A stretch of 64,000 nucleotides of DNA, taken from contig NZ_JARULD010000001.1 in NCBI RefSeq assembly GCF_029688735.1, positions 372,001-436,000 of the forward strand, read 5' to 3'. Position numbers and translations under genes: made by a program. The notes below the pieces were generated by a model. The model was not told where the DNA came from. It saw nothing but the letters and a program-made list of their open reading frames with translations, and ran no database searches. This DNA comes from Qipengyuania flavescens (GTDB lineage: Bacteria; Pseudomonadota; Alphaproteobacteria; Sphingomonadales; Sphingomonadaceae). Positions 8,502 through 15,488 of the stretch are shown here, in pieces; within the stretch, counting starts at the first letter, position 1; every line of letters starts with the position of its first letter.

Positions 8502-8785
8502 CACTTCTTCTCCTTCTTCTTGTACATCGCCAGCATTCGCGCCGTCACCGCGAACCCGCCGAAGATGTTCACGCTGGCGAGCACGATGCCGAGCAGACCC
8601 AGCCACTTCGCCCCCGGCACATCCGCCGCCGCCGCCGCGATCAGCGCGCCGACGATGATCACGCTGGAAACCGCATTGGTCACCGCCATCAGCGGCGTGT
8701 GCAGCGCGGGCGTGACCGACCACACGACGTAGTAACCGACGAAACACGCCAGCACGAAGATCGACAGGATCGAAATGAAGTCCAT
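8501..8785 (-). CDS. pntA2: NAD(P) transhydrogenase subunit alpha, membrane part (alpha-2)
   Basis: A 94-residue membrane protein corresponding to the C-terminal membrane portion of E. coli PntA, encoded separately as in many alphaproteobacteria. It contains about three helices and the conserved HTPLMAVTNAVSSVIIVGAL segment (about 29-48), ending in a basic tail (YKKKEKK). It forms part of the proton channel with PntB. It sits 24 bp after pntA1 and its stop overlaps the pntB start by one base, so the three genes form one operon. Confidence 0.93.
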   Translation of the reverse strand: MDFISILSIFVLACFVGYYVVWSVTPALHTPLMAVTNAVSSVIIVGALIAAAAADVPGAKWLGLLGIVLASVNIFGGFAVTARMLAMYKKKEKK

Positions 8786-8809
8786 GCGTGGCCCCTCCCC
8801 GGGCCCGGA

Positions 8810-9934
8810 TTACGTGGCTTGAAGCCTCTCGTTCACGACCTTGCCGCCCTGCGTCAGCCTCACCGCGTCGCCGATCTCTTCGTCCAGCACTGGCTTGCCT
8901 GCCTCCTCGTCCCAAAAGGCGGAGAGGAAATTGTAGAGGTTGCGCGCGAACAGCGCGGAAGCGTCGGCGGCCAGATGGCCCGCCGTGTTCGAATAGCCCA
9001 CGATCTTCACGCCGTGCTTCTCGACCGCCTCGTCCGGCGAAGAACCCTCGACGTTTCCGCCCTGCGCCACGGCGAGGTCGAAAATTACGCTGCCCGGCTT
9101 CATCGTGGCGATCTGCGTGTCCGAGATCAGCCGCGGTGCGGGTTTGCCCGGGATCAGCGCGGTGGTGATGACGATGTCCTGCTTGGAGATATGCGAGCTC
9201 ACCAACTCGGCCTGCGCCTTCTGGTACTCTTCGCTCATCTCGGTGGCATAGCCGCCTGAGCCTTCGCCCTCGATCCCCTCGACATCCTCGACGAACACGG
9301 CCTTCGCGCCGAGCGACTGGATCTGTTCTTTAGTCGCCGAGCGCACGTCGGTCGCGCTTACCTGCGCGCCCAGTCGCTTGGCCGTCGCGATCGCCTGCAG
9401 GCCCGCCACGCCCACACCCATCACGAAGACCTTGGCCGCCTGCACAGTACCAGCGGCCGTCATCATCATCGGGAAGGCGCGGCCATATTCGTTGGCCGCC
9501 GTGATCACTGCCTTGTAGCCGGCGAGGTTCGACTGGCTGGACAGCACGTCCATGCTCTGCGCGCGGGTGATGCGTGGCATGAACTCCATGCTCAGCGCTT
9601 CGTAGCCGGCGGTCGCATAGGCATCGACCAGTTCGCGATTGCGGAACGGGTCGAAGGTCGCGGCGACCCATGCACCCGGTTTGGCACCTTGCAGCAAAGC
9701 GACATCGGGCGCCTGCACGCCCATCACGATATCGGCGTCCTTCACGGCATTAGCCGCAGGGACGACCTCTGCTCCGGCCTGCGCATAGTCTGCGTCGGGA
9801 ATGGCGGCACCGGATCCGGCACCTTCCTCGACCGCGACGGTGGCCCCGAGAGCGATGAATTTCTTCGCCGTTTCGGGGGTCAGCGCCACCCGGTTTTCGC
9901 CGGGCGCACGCTCTTTCAACACCGCTATGCGCAT
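8810..9934 (-). CDS. pntA1: NAD(P) transhydrogenase subunit alpha, NAD-binding part (alpha-1)
   Basis: The 374-residue soluble dI domain that binds NAD(H). It opens with the family start MRIAVLKERAPGENRVALTP, resembles alanine dehydrogenase, carries the glycine-rich NAD motif in VFVMGVGVAGLQAIATAKRLG, and the mobile-loop region (KPAPRLI). ATG 9934 is used as start; a TTG lies immediately before it. First gene of the pntA1-pntA2-pntB operon. The subunit IV peptide of cytochrome oxidase ends only 10 bp upstream, so all may share a promoter, linking a proton-motive-force consumer with respiratory-chain parts. Confidence 0.94.
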   Translation of the reverse strand: MRIAVLKERAPGENRVALTPETAKKFIALGATVAVEEGAGSGAAIPDADYAQAGAEVVPAANAVKDADIVMGVQAPDVALLQGAKPGAWVAATFDPFRNRELVDAYATAGYEALSMEFMPRITRAQSMDVLSSQSNLAGYKAVITAANEYGRAFPMMMTAAGTVQAAKVFVMGVGVAGLQAIATAKRLGAQVSATDVRSATKEQIQSLGAKAVFVEDVEGIEGEGSGGYATEMSEEYQKAQAELVSSHISKQDIVITTALIPGKPAPRLISDTQIATMKPGSVIFDLAVAQGGNVEGSSPDEAVEKHGVKIVGYSNTAGHLAADASALFARNLYNFLSAFWDEEAGKPVLDEEIGDAVRLTQGGKVVNERLQAT

Positions 9935-9944
9935 CAAGCGCCGC

Positions 9945-10070
9945 TTACTCGGCGATCATGATGACGACGAGCAGCGCGATCACCGCAATCAGCGGAACCG
10001 ACCATTTGAGGTTGGCGATGAACGAGGAATAGGTGCTGTTGTGTGCCTTGTGGTCGTTGGCGGATTCCAT
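9945..10070 (-). CDS. aa3-type cytochrome c oxidase subunit IV-like small membrane peptide
   Basis: A 41-residue open frame read directly from the sequence: MESANDHKAHNSTYSSF followed by IANLKWSVPLIAVIALLVVI and MIAE. The short polar N-terminus with T-Y-x-x-F, and one C-terminal helix, match the bacterial aa3 cytochrome c oxidase subunit IV family (PF07835-like), small proteins of the respiratory terminal oxidase in alphaproteobacteria. It ends 10 bp before pntA1 on the same strand. The catalytic oxidase subunits are not in this window. Confidence 0.75.
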   Translation of the reverse strand: MESANDHKAHNSTYSSFIANLKWSVPLIAVIALLVVIMIAE

Positions 10071-10252
10071 GGCGGTACCCCTGATCTGGAATATTGATTG
10101 GCGGCCGGTCTATCGCGCCCGTGCGACCTGCTCAAGCCCTTCATCGCGCGGCCCACGGGATAACAGGCTTAATCGGGTCTTTACCCAAGCCGGCTATAGC
10201 GCGATGATACCGGCCGGACATTGGCCACCAATCAAGGGAGTGCCACAGGCGC

Positions 10253-11671
10253 ATGGCGAGCGAGACAACACGTCTGCTGATGCTGATCGATGACGAACCG
10301 GCGCAGAGCCGCCTCGTCACAGCGCTTGCCGCGCGCGAAGGGTGGCGAACGCTGGTCGTGGGATCGAGCGAGGAGGCGCTCGAAGCTCTGGGCGCGGAAG
10401 AGGGCGCCGATGTGCGCGCCGTCCTGCTCGACCAGTGGGTCCCCGGCGACGCCGCCTGCGAACTGATCCGCGACATCCGCGCCGCCCGGCCCGACGTGCC
10501 GCTGCTGATGCTCACGGCGAGCACCTCGCCCCTGCTGGCGGTCGAAGCGATGCGCGCGGGTGCGACCGATTATCTCATCAAACCGGTCGGGCCCGATCGC
10601 CTGATGGCCGCCCTGCGCAGCGCGACCCGCGACGAAGCGCCGCGCGACGAATTGCAGCCGATGACTGAAAAGCTGCCCGCAGAGCTCGATTTCGACGCCA
10701 TGGTCGGCACCGCCGCCCCGTTCCGTACCGCCCTGGCCAAGGCGGCGACGGCGGCGCGGGGGCACGGCAACGTGCTGGTTGAGGGCGACAGCGGCACCGG
10801 CAAGGAAATGCTGATGCGCGCGATGCGTGCCGCATCCACCCGCGCCAAAGCGGTGATGAAGCTGGTCGGCTGCGGCTCCATGCCTGCAACGTCGCTGGAA
10901 TCGCTCGTCTTCGGCCACGAGAAGGGCGCCTTCGCAGGTGCCTTCGATCGCCAGACCGGCCTGCTGGAGCATTGCGACGGCGGCACGCTGATCCTCGACG
11001 ATATCGACCGGATGGACTTGCCGCAGCAGGACCGCCTCGCCGATGTCCTCGAAAGCGGCATCGTACGTCCCACCGGCGCAGCGCACGGCTTCAAGATCGA
11101 CGTCCGCGTCTTCGCCTCGAGCGACGTTCCGCTCGAAGAGCTGGCGGCATCGGGCGCATTCTCGCAGCGACTTTACGACGCGCTCGGCACCACGCGCATT
11201 CACCTCCCTGCCCTGCGCGAGCGGATGGGAGACATCCCCGCCCTCACCCGCCACTTCCTCGCCAAGATCGGCCAGCAGCCGGGCTTCACCCACCATTCCA
11301 TCGCCGACAGCGGACTGACCCTGCTCGAAGCCTACGACTGGCCCGGCAACGTCCGCCAGCTGCAATCCGTGCTCTACCGCGCCTGTGTGCATGAACAGCG
11401 CGAGGCCCTGACGGCGCACAGCTTCCCGCAGCTTGCCGAACTGCTTGGCGACAATCCCGACCGCGGCGAGAGCCGGGCGCGCGGGCTCGGCGTGTTGCTC
11501 TACGAAGAAGACGGCAACCTCCGCCCCCTCGAAGAGATCGAGGCCGACATCATCCGCCTCGCCATCGGCCACTACCGCGGCCGCATGACCGAAGTCGCCC
11601 GCCGCCTCGGCATCGGCCGCTCGACCCTCTACCGCAAGCTCAGCGAGCTCGGCATCGACAACGCGGCGTGA
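10253..11671 (+). CDS. NtrC-type response regulator with altered GAFTGA loop
   Basis: A 472-residue protein with three domains. Receiver (1-118): acidic pair Asp13-Asp14, phospho-acceptor Asp60 in LLDQWVPGD, Lys110 in LIKPVG. AAA+ domain (about 148-380): Walker A GDSGTGKE (178-185), Walker B GGTLILDDID (243-252), sensor-II-like GNVRQLQ. Fis-type helix-turn-helix (about 430-472): MTEVARRLGIGRSTLYRKL. The sigma-54-contacting loop reads GAFAGA (225-230) in place of GAFTGA, replacing the key Thr by Ala, so normal sigma-54 activation is doubtful. No partner kinase gene is adjacent. Its 3' end is partly duplicated downstream (12018-12052). Target genes are unknown. Confidence 0.88.
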   Translation: MASETTRLLMLIDDEPAQSRLVTALAAREGWRTLVVGSSEEALEALGAEEGADVRAVLLDQWVPGDAACELIRDIRAARPDVPLLMLTASTSPLLAVEAMRAGATDYLIKPVGPDRLMAALRSATRDEAPRDELQPMTEKLPAELDFDAMVGTAAPFRTALAKAATAARGHGNVLVEGDSGTGKEMLMRAMRAASTRAKAVMKLVGCGSMPATSLESLVFGHEKGAFAGAFDRQTGLLEHCDGGTLILDDIDRMDLPQQDRLADVLESGIVRPTGAAHGFKIDVRVFASSDVPLEELAASGAFSQRLYDALGTTRIHLPALRERMGDIPALTRHFLAKIGQQPGFTHHSIADSGLTLLEAYDWPGNVRQLQSVLYRACVHEQREALTAHSFPQLAELLGDNPDRGESRARGLGVLLYEEDGNLRPLEEIEADIIRLAIGHYRGRMTEVARRLGIGRSTLYRKLSELGIDNAA

Positions 11672-11675
11672 CTTC

Positions 11676-11993
11676 ATGGCAAACGATGAACTGATTGTTA
11701 TGGCCACCACGGGACCCATCTACGGCCGCGATCTGGCGGAAGCAAAATTGCATGGTTACTCCGGTCATGACCTGACTATGGAAACCACGCAATTGCTGAT
11801 CGAAATGCCAAAAGGTTGCGCGCTCAGCATCTGTAGCGATTTCCTTTACGAGGCTATCGGTCGAGAATGGCGAGAATTCCAGCGAGCAGAAAATGGCGCG
11901 CGCTCATCCGATGCGATGGCCGCTGGCAGGAATCTGGATTTCTTGGTTCAAGTCTTGGACCAACTAGAAGCTCTCCGCACAAATTCCGAATAA
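11676..11993 (+). CDS. Hypothetical protein, probably acquired
   Basis: 105 residues with no recognised family: MANDELIVMATTGPIYGRDL, then a mixed alpha/beta soluble sequence with three Cys-poor helices and no signal or membrane segment. The start lies 4 bp after the stop of the response regulator. Base composition is visibly less GC-rich than its neighbours (GC roughly half). The gene is bracketed by the regulator's 3' end at 11648-11671 and a scrambled second copy at 12018-12052, as expected if a segment was inserted with partial duplication. Whether the protein is made is unknown. Confidence 0.6.
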   Translation: MANDELIVMATTGPIYGRDLAEAKLHGYSGHDLTMETTQLLIEMPKGCALSICSDFLYEAIGREWREFQRAENGARSSDAMAAGRNLDFLVQVLDQLEALRTNSE

Positions 11994-12017
11994 ATATCCC
12001 ATTGGCAATTTTGCATC

Positions 12018-12052
12018 TCGCCCGCCGCCTCGGCATCGACAACGCGGCGTGA
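12018..12052 (+). repeat. Scrambled duplicate of the response-regulator 3' end
   Basis: These 35 bases equal 11595-11615 joined directly to 11651-11671 of the upstream regulator gene. The join is at CTCGGCATCG, which occurs twice in that gene (11606-11615 and 11648-11657). The copy therefore encodes ...ARRLGIDNAA-stop with the recognition helix deleted. It looks like a duplicate followed by a 42-bp deletion between short direct repeats. Confidence 0.9.
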
Positions 12053-12071
12053 GCGGCTTAGCCACACAGGC

Positions 12072-12851
12072 ATGGCAAAACTCGACAACATGCTTTGCAT
12101 CGTCACCGGCGGTGCGCGCGGGATCGGCAAGGCAGTGTGCGAAGCTTTCCTGGCCGAAGGCGCGCGAGTCGTGCTCACCGATATCGACGAAGAGGAAGGT
12201 AGGAAAGCGGCCGACGCGCTTGGCTGCACCTTCCACCGGCTCGGCGTGGCGAGCGAGGCGGAGTGGGACGCGCTTGCCGCAGCCTTTCCCGCCATCGACG
12301 TCCTCGTCAACAATGCCGGGATCACCGGCTTCGAGGACGGCCCCGCCGCGCACGACCCCGAGAACGCCAGCCTGGCCGAGTGGCACCGCGTCCATGCGGT
12401 CAATACCGACGGCTGTTTCCTCGGCTGCCGCTATGCCCTGCGCGCCATGCGAGCGAAGGGCACAGGCTCGATCGTCAACATGTCCTCGCGCTCCGGCCTT
12501 GTCGGCATTCCCGGTGCGGCGGCCTATGCGGCCAGCAAGGCGGCGATCCGCAACCACACCAAGTCGGTCGCGCTCTATGCCGCGCAGCAGGGGCTCGCGA
12601 TCCGCTGCAACTCGATCCATCCTGCCGCGATCCTGACCGACATCTGGGAGCCGATGCTGGGCGACGGGCCGGACCGCGACGCGAAGATGGCCGGGCTGGT
12701 CGCCGACACCCCGCTCAAGCGCTTCGGCACGGTCGAGGAGGTCGCCGCGCTCTGCGTCTACCTCGCCAGCGCCGACAGCGCCTACATGACCGGCACCGAA
12801 CTCACGCTCGACAGCGGGCTGCTGGCGGGCAGTGCCGCTTCGCCCGGCTAG
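12072..12851 (+). CDS. SDR family NAD(P)-dependent oxidoreductase
   Basis: A 259-residue classical short-chain dehydrogenase. Cofactor motif TGGARGIG (12-19), Asp37 in LTDID suggesting NAD preference, NNAG (about 81-84), catalytic Ser in NMSSRSG and the YAASK Tyr-Lys pair. The tail [16 protein letters not shown] is typical of the family. The substrate is unknown. Convergent with folP: the two stop codons overlap (12848-12851). Upstream lies the scrambled regulator copy, so its promoter must be within about 60 bp or shared with the genes before it. Confidence 0.9.
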   Translation: MAKLDNMLCIVTGGARGIGKAVCEAFLAEGARVVLTDIDEEEGRKAADALGCTFHRLGVASEAEWDALAAAFPAIDVLVNNAGITGFEDGPAAHDPENASLAEWHRVHAVNTDGCFLGCRYALRAMRAKGTGSIVNMSSRSGLVGIPGAAAYAASKAAIRNHTKSVALYAAQQGLAIRCNSIHPAAILTDIWEPMLGDGPDRDAKMAGLVADTPLKRFGTVEEVAALCVYLASADSAYMTGTELTLDSGLLAGSAASPG

Positions 12852-13969
12852 CCCGGCAGGTCCCCGAAGTCCGTCAGCGCCGCATCGCGAAGGCCCCGCC
12901 ATACGTTGCGCGCCTGAACGGTCTCCGGCACGTCGTGGACGCGGTGGAGTTGCACGCCGGCGTCCATACCTTTCACCGCCAGCGTCACGCTGCCGCCGAG
13001 GCGAGCATCGGCCTCCGCCTCGTTGGACATCGCGCCGATCAGCCGCTTGCGGCTCGCGCCGAGCAACAGCGGGTGGCCGAGGGCGTGGTACAGCGGCAGC
13101 GCGTTGATCAGCGCAAGGTTCTCGGCGAGCGTCTTGCCGAAACCGATACCGGGATCCAGCAGGATGTTGCGCGCCTCGATGCCTGCCTCCAACGCGGCAT
13201 CGCGGCGGGCGCGCAACGCGTCGAACACGTCGAACACCACATTGGCGTAGTCGCTGCCCTCATGCAGGTCCTCTCCACTGCCGGGCGCGTGCATCAGCAC
13301 CACCGGCACCCCGGCGCGCGCGACCACCTCGGCGGCGCGCGGATCGTGGGTCAGACCGCTGACGTCGTTGACCAGCGCCGCGCCTGCCTCGATCGCCGCC
13401 TCCATCACCGCCGCCTTACGCGTGTCCACGCTGACCGCGGCACCCATCGCCGAGCAGGCCTCGATCGCCGGGACGACGCGCGCGATCTCGTCGCCTTCCC
13501 AGACGGGCTTCGCGCCCGGCCGGGTGCTCTCGCCGCCCACGTCGATGATGCTCGCCCCCGCCTCCACCATCGCCGCGGCATGTTCGCGTGCGGCATCCGG
13601 ACTGTCATGGGCGCCGCCGTCGCTGAAGCTGTCGGGCGTGACGTTGAGGATGCCCATCACCTGTGGCTGGTCGAGCCGCACGGTGCGCGCGCCAAGCTCC
13701 AACGCCGGATGCGCGAGCGTGAGATTGGCCCACTGCGCCTCCGCATCGCCCGCCACGTCGTCGGGCAGCTGCGCCAGAACCTCAGCCATCGTATCGGGCG
13801 CGGCGAGCCAGCGGTCGACCACCTCGCCCCCCCGTTCTTTGGCCCGCCGAAGGATCACCGCAAAACGGCTCGCATAGACCATCCCGCCTGCCAGCCGGAT
13901 GGCATTGCCATGCTCGGCCTGCGGACCGGGGACGAAGCCGATGGGGCGGATGTAGGCGTGTTGGATCAT
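12848..13969 (-). CDS. folP: Dihydropteroate synthase with N-terminal extension
   Basis: Condenses para-aminobenzoate with hydroxymethyl-dihydropterin pyrophosphate in folate synthesis; the sulfonamide target. The core begins at about residue 103 with the family hallmark QVMGILNVTPDSFSDGG and continues with IIDVGGESTRPGA, SVDTRK, NDVSG, LDPGIGFGK and GASRKR. At 373 residues it is about 100 longer than E. coli FolP. The extra N-terminal domain (IRPIGFVPGP... RRAKERGG...) has no motif I recognise and may be lineage-specific. The folate genes usually linked to it (folB, folK, ftsH) are absent here. Confidence 0.93.
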   Translation of the reverse strand: MIQHAYIRPIGFVPGPQAEHGNAIRLAGGMVYASRFAVILRRAKERGGEVVDRWLAAPDTMAEVLAQLPDDVAGDAEAQWANLTLAHPALELGARTVRLDQPQVMGILNVTPDSFSDGGAHDSPDAAREHAAAMVEAGASIIDVGGESTRPGAKPVWEGDEIARVVPAIEACSAMGAAVSVDTRKAAVMEAAIEAGAALVNDVSGLTHDPRAAEVVARAGVPVVLMHAPGSGEDLHEGSDYANVVFDVFDALRARRDAALEAGIEARNILLDPGIGFGKTLAENLALINALPLYHALGHPLLLGASRKRLIGAMSNEAEADARLGGSVTLAVKGMDAGVQLHRVHDVPETVQARNVWRGLRDAALTDFGDLPG

Positions 13970-14286
13970 TGTTGGAAAGCCTCAGGGAAACGCCGCGACA
14001 TGGACCGCATGTTACACAGTCCAGGGCGGAAAAAGTGGTGGAGGTGGTTTGGGACAAGTGCCGGCGTAGTCCGATAGCCAGAATAAAACTCGGTCATATG
14101 ACGGGGTAATAGCGGGATGGGCCGATGTAGGACAGCTATGGACTTTCATTCTTCGCCGGGAATGTCCCGCAACATAAGAAACACGCTAACATATGTTATT
14201 TAAAAGCTTTCTATCGGAAAAAAAGCCGGAACGTTGTGTCTCGCCACCCGCTAGTCGGCCAGCAGTCTGGAAAAGGAGAGACGACT
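13970..14286. other. Intergenic region between folP and a membrane protein gene
   Basis: 317 bp without a credible gene, lower in GC than its surroundings. It should hold the folP promoter (minus) and the promoter of the gene at 14287 (plus). A perfect 12-bp palindrome TAACATATGTTA lies at 14187-14198 in an AT-rich patch, a possible operator. An AAAAGGAGAG Shine-Dalgarno sits at 14271-14280. Confidence 0.5.
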
Positions 14287-14841
14287 ATGGCCGAAATTCC
14301 CGTCGAGAAGAAATCAAGCTCAAGCTGGATCTGGTTGCTGCTCCTCCTGCTGCTCGGAGCCCTCCTGCTCTGGTGGTTGCTAAGCGAAAACGATGACGAT
14401 GCGGATCTGGCAACGGCCGACACCGATATCGTCGCCGCAGATACCGTCGACGGCGTGGGACAAACCACTGCCGATAATGAGGTCAACAATGAAATGACCC
14501 TTGCGGCTATCGCAGCCAATCCTGCAAATTTTTACGGGCAGGACGGCTTCACAGGTCGGGTAAACATCGATGGTCCGTTGACCGATCGCGGCTTCTGGGT
14601 CGAGCATGAAGGCACGCGGATGTTTGCGCTGGTGATCGATGAGCCCGCCGAACGCCGCATCGATATCAATCCGGGTGCAACGCTCGAACTCAACGGCGGG
14701 ACCGTGCGTCAGGCATCCTCGATTTCGGCAACCGATATCGAAGGCGATACCCTCGATGAAGACACCCAGCGTGTCATCTCCGACCAGGAAGTCGTGCTCG
14801 TCATCGATGAAGACAACATGCGTATCGTCGAGCCTGCTTGA
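14287..14841 (+). CDS. Single-pass membrane protein with periplasmic domain, unknown function
   Basis: 184 residues: a short charged start, one very hydrophobic helix (WIWLLLLLLLGALLLWWLL, about 17-35), an acidic linker (ENDDDADLATADTD) and a soluble domain with a beta-rich pattern. The ending NMRIVEPA and the segments GFTGRVNIDGPLTDRGFWV and FALVIDEPAE resemble small OB- or NEAT-like barrels, but I cannot name the family. ATG 14287 has a strong AAGGAG site. It is followed 22 bp later by a PRC-barrel gene and a common terminator, so the two form an operon. Confidence 0.75.
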   Translation: MAEIPVEKKSSSSWIWLLLLLLLGALLLWWLLSENDDDADLATADTDIVAADTVDGVGQTTADNEVNNEMTLAAIAANPANFYGQDGFTGRVNIDGPLTDRGFWVEHEGTRMFALVIDEPAERRIDINPGATLELNGGTVRQASSISATDIEGDTLDEDTQRVISDQEVVLVIDEDNMRIVEPA

Positions 14842-14863
14842 CGCTGCCAGGAAGGAACAACTC

Positions 14864-15184
14864 ATGAGCAAGAATTACGAAGACCTGCACGAACTGGACT
14901 CGTACCAGCTTGAGAACGAAGACCAGGATTTGCGTGGCAGCACGCTCTATTCGACCGATGGCACGCGCATCGGCACCGTCCGTCGCATGCTTGTCGATCC
15001 CGATCGGGACCATGTCGCAGGGCTGGTGCTGGACGACGATCGCTTCGTTCCGGTTTCGGAAATCGAGATCCGCGATGGTGATGCCTATATCGATCCGGTA
15101 GAGGCCGTCGGCTTCAACGATACCAGAGCGCGTAAACATAATGTGTCGCGTAGCCACGTGACGGTGCGCCGCCGCACTGCCTGA
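14864..15184 (+). CDS. PRC-barrel domain protein
   Basis: 106 residues with a PRC-barrel-like core (about 24-78): LRGSTLYSTDGTRIGTVRRM, LVDPDRDHVAGLVLDDDRF and VPVSEIEIRDGDAYID. PRC barrels occur in photosynthetic reaction centre H subunits, RimM and many short stress-related proteins; the stand-alone form in alphaproteobacteria has no settled function. No signal peptide, so cytoplasmic. Start ATG 14864 follows GGAAGGA. Second gene of an operon with the membrane protein before it, ending at a strong terminator. Confidence 0.8.
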   Translation: MSKNYEDLHELDSYQLENEDQDLRGSTLYSTDGTRIGTVRRMLVDPDRDHVAGLVLDDDRFVPVSEIEIRDGDAYIDPVEAVGFNDTRARKHNVSRSHVTVRRRTA

Positions 15185-15207
15185 CGGTCAAAAGACTACA
15201 GCGAAAG

Positions 15208-15236
15208 CCGCCGTTCAATCTTGAACGGCGGTTTTT
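15208..15236 (+). terminator. Rho-independent terminator after the PRC-barrel operon
   Basis: Perfect 11-bp stem (15208-15218 with 15221-15231, CCGCCGTTCAA / TTGAACGGCGG), 2-nt loop as drawn (wider in practice), and T5 at 15232-15236. It lies 24 bp after the stop codon. Confidence 0.93.
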
Positions 15237-15433
15237 CTGTATCGGTCCTCTCCCGCCATCAGACACAGCTGCCGAGCGGGGTGGATCGGTCTACCTCACT
15301 ACCACTTCAGGCGTCACAGCGGTGCTAGAAGGTGCGGTACGAAGTCGGGCTTAGGGAGCTCGAGCAGGTCGTCGGCCTGCGACTACCGCGCGAATGCAGA
15401 TTAGCAAAGCCACGCGGACCTGACCCCGACTAC

Positions 15434-15465
15434 AAAAAAGGCCCCGGCGTAAACCGGGGCCTTTT
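15434..15465 (-). terminator. Terminator of the TonB-dependent receptor gene (bidirectional form)
   Basis: A 12-bp stem (15436-15447 with 15454-15465) around CGTAAA, with A-tract on the left and T-tract on the right, so it can work on both strands. It lies 24 bp past the receptor stop codon at 15489. The rest of 15237-15433 shows no gene. Confidence 0.92.
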
Positions 15466-15488
15466 CCTTAACGTTCAGGACGGATCGA

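Noticed and set aside
6876-8915. A continuous frame that seems to fuse pntB with a long upstream part
   Set aside because: The pntA2 frame (8501-8785) and pntA1 lie there with proper motifs; the extra N-terminal part is a shadow of pntA2 in another frame.
14228-14253. Possible EcfG promoter before the membrane protein at 14287
   Set aside because: GGAAC is present (14228-14232) but the -10 positions read GCTA in place of CGTT at both allowed spacings.
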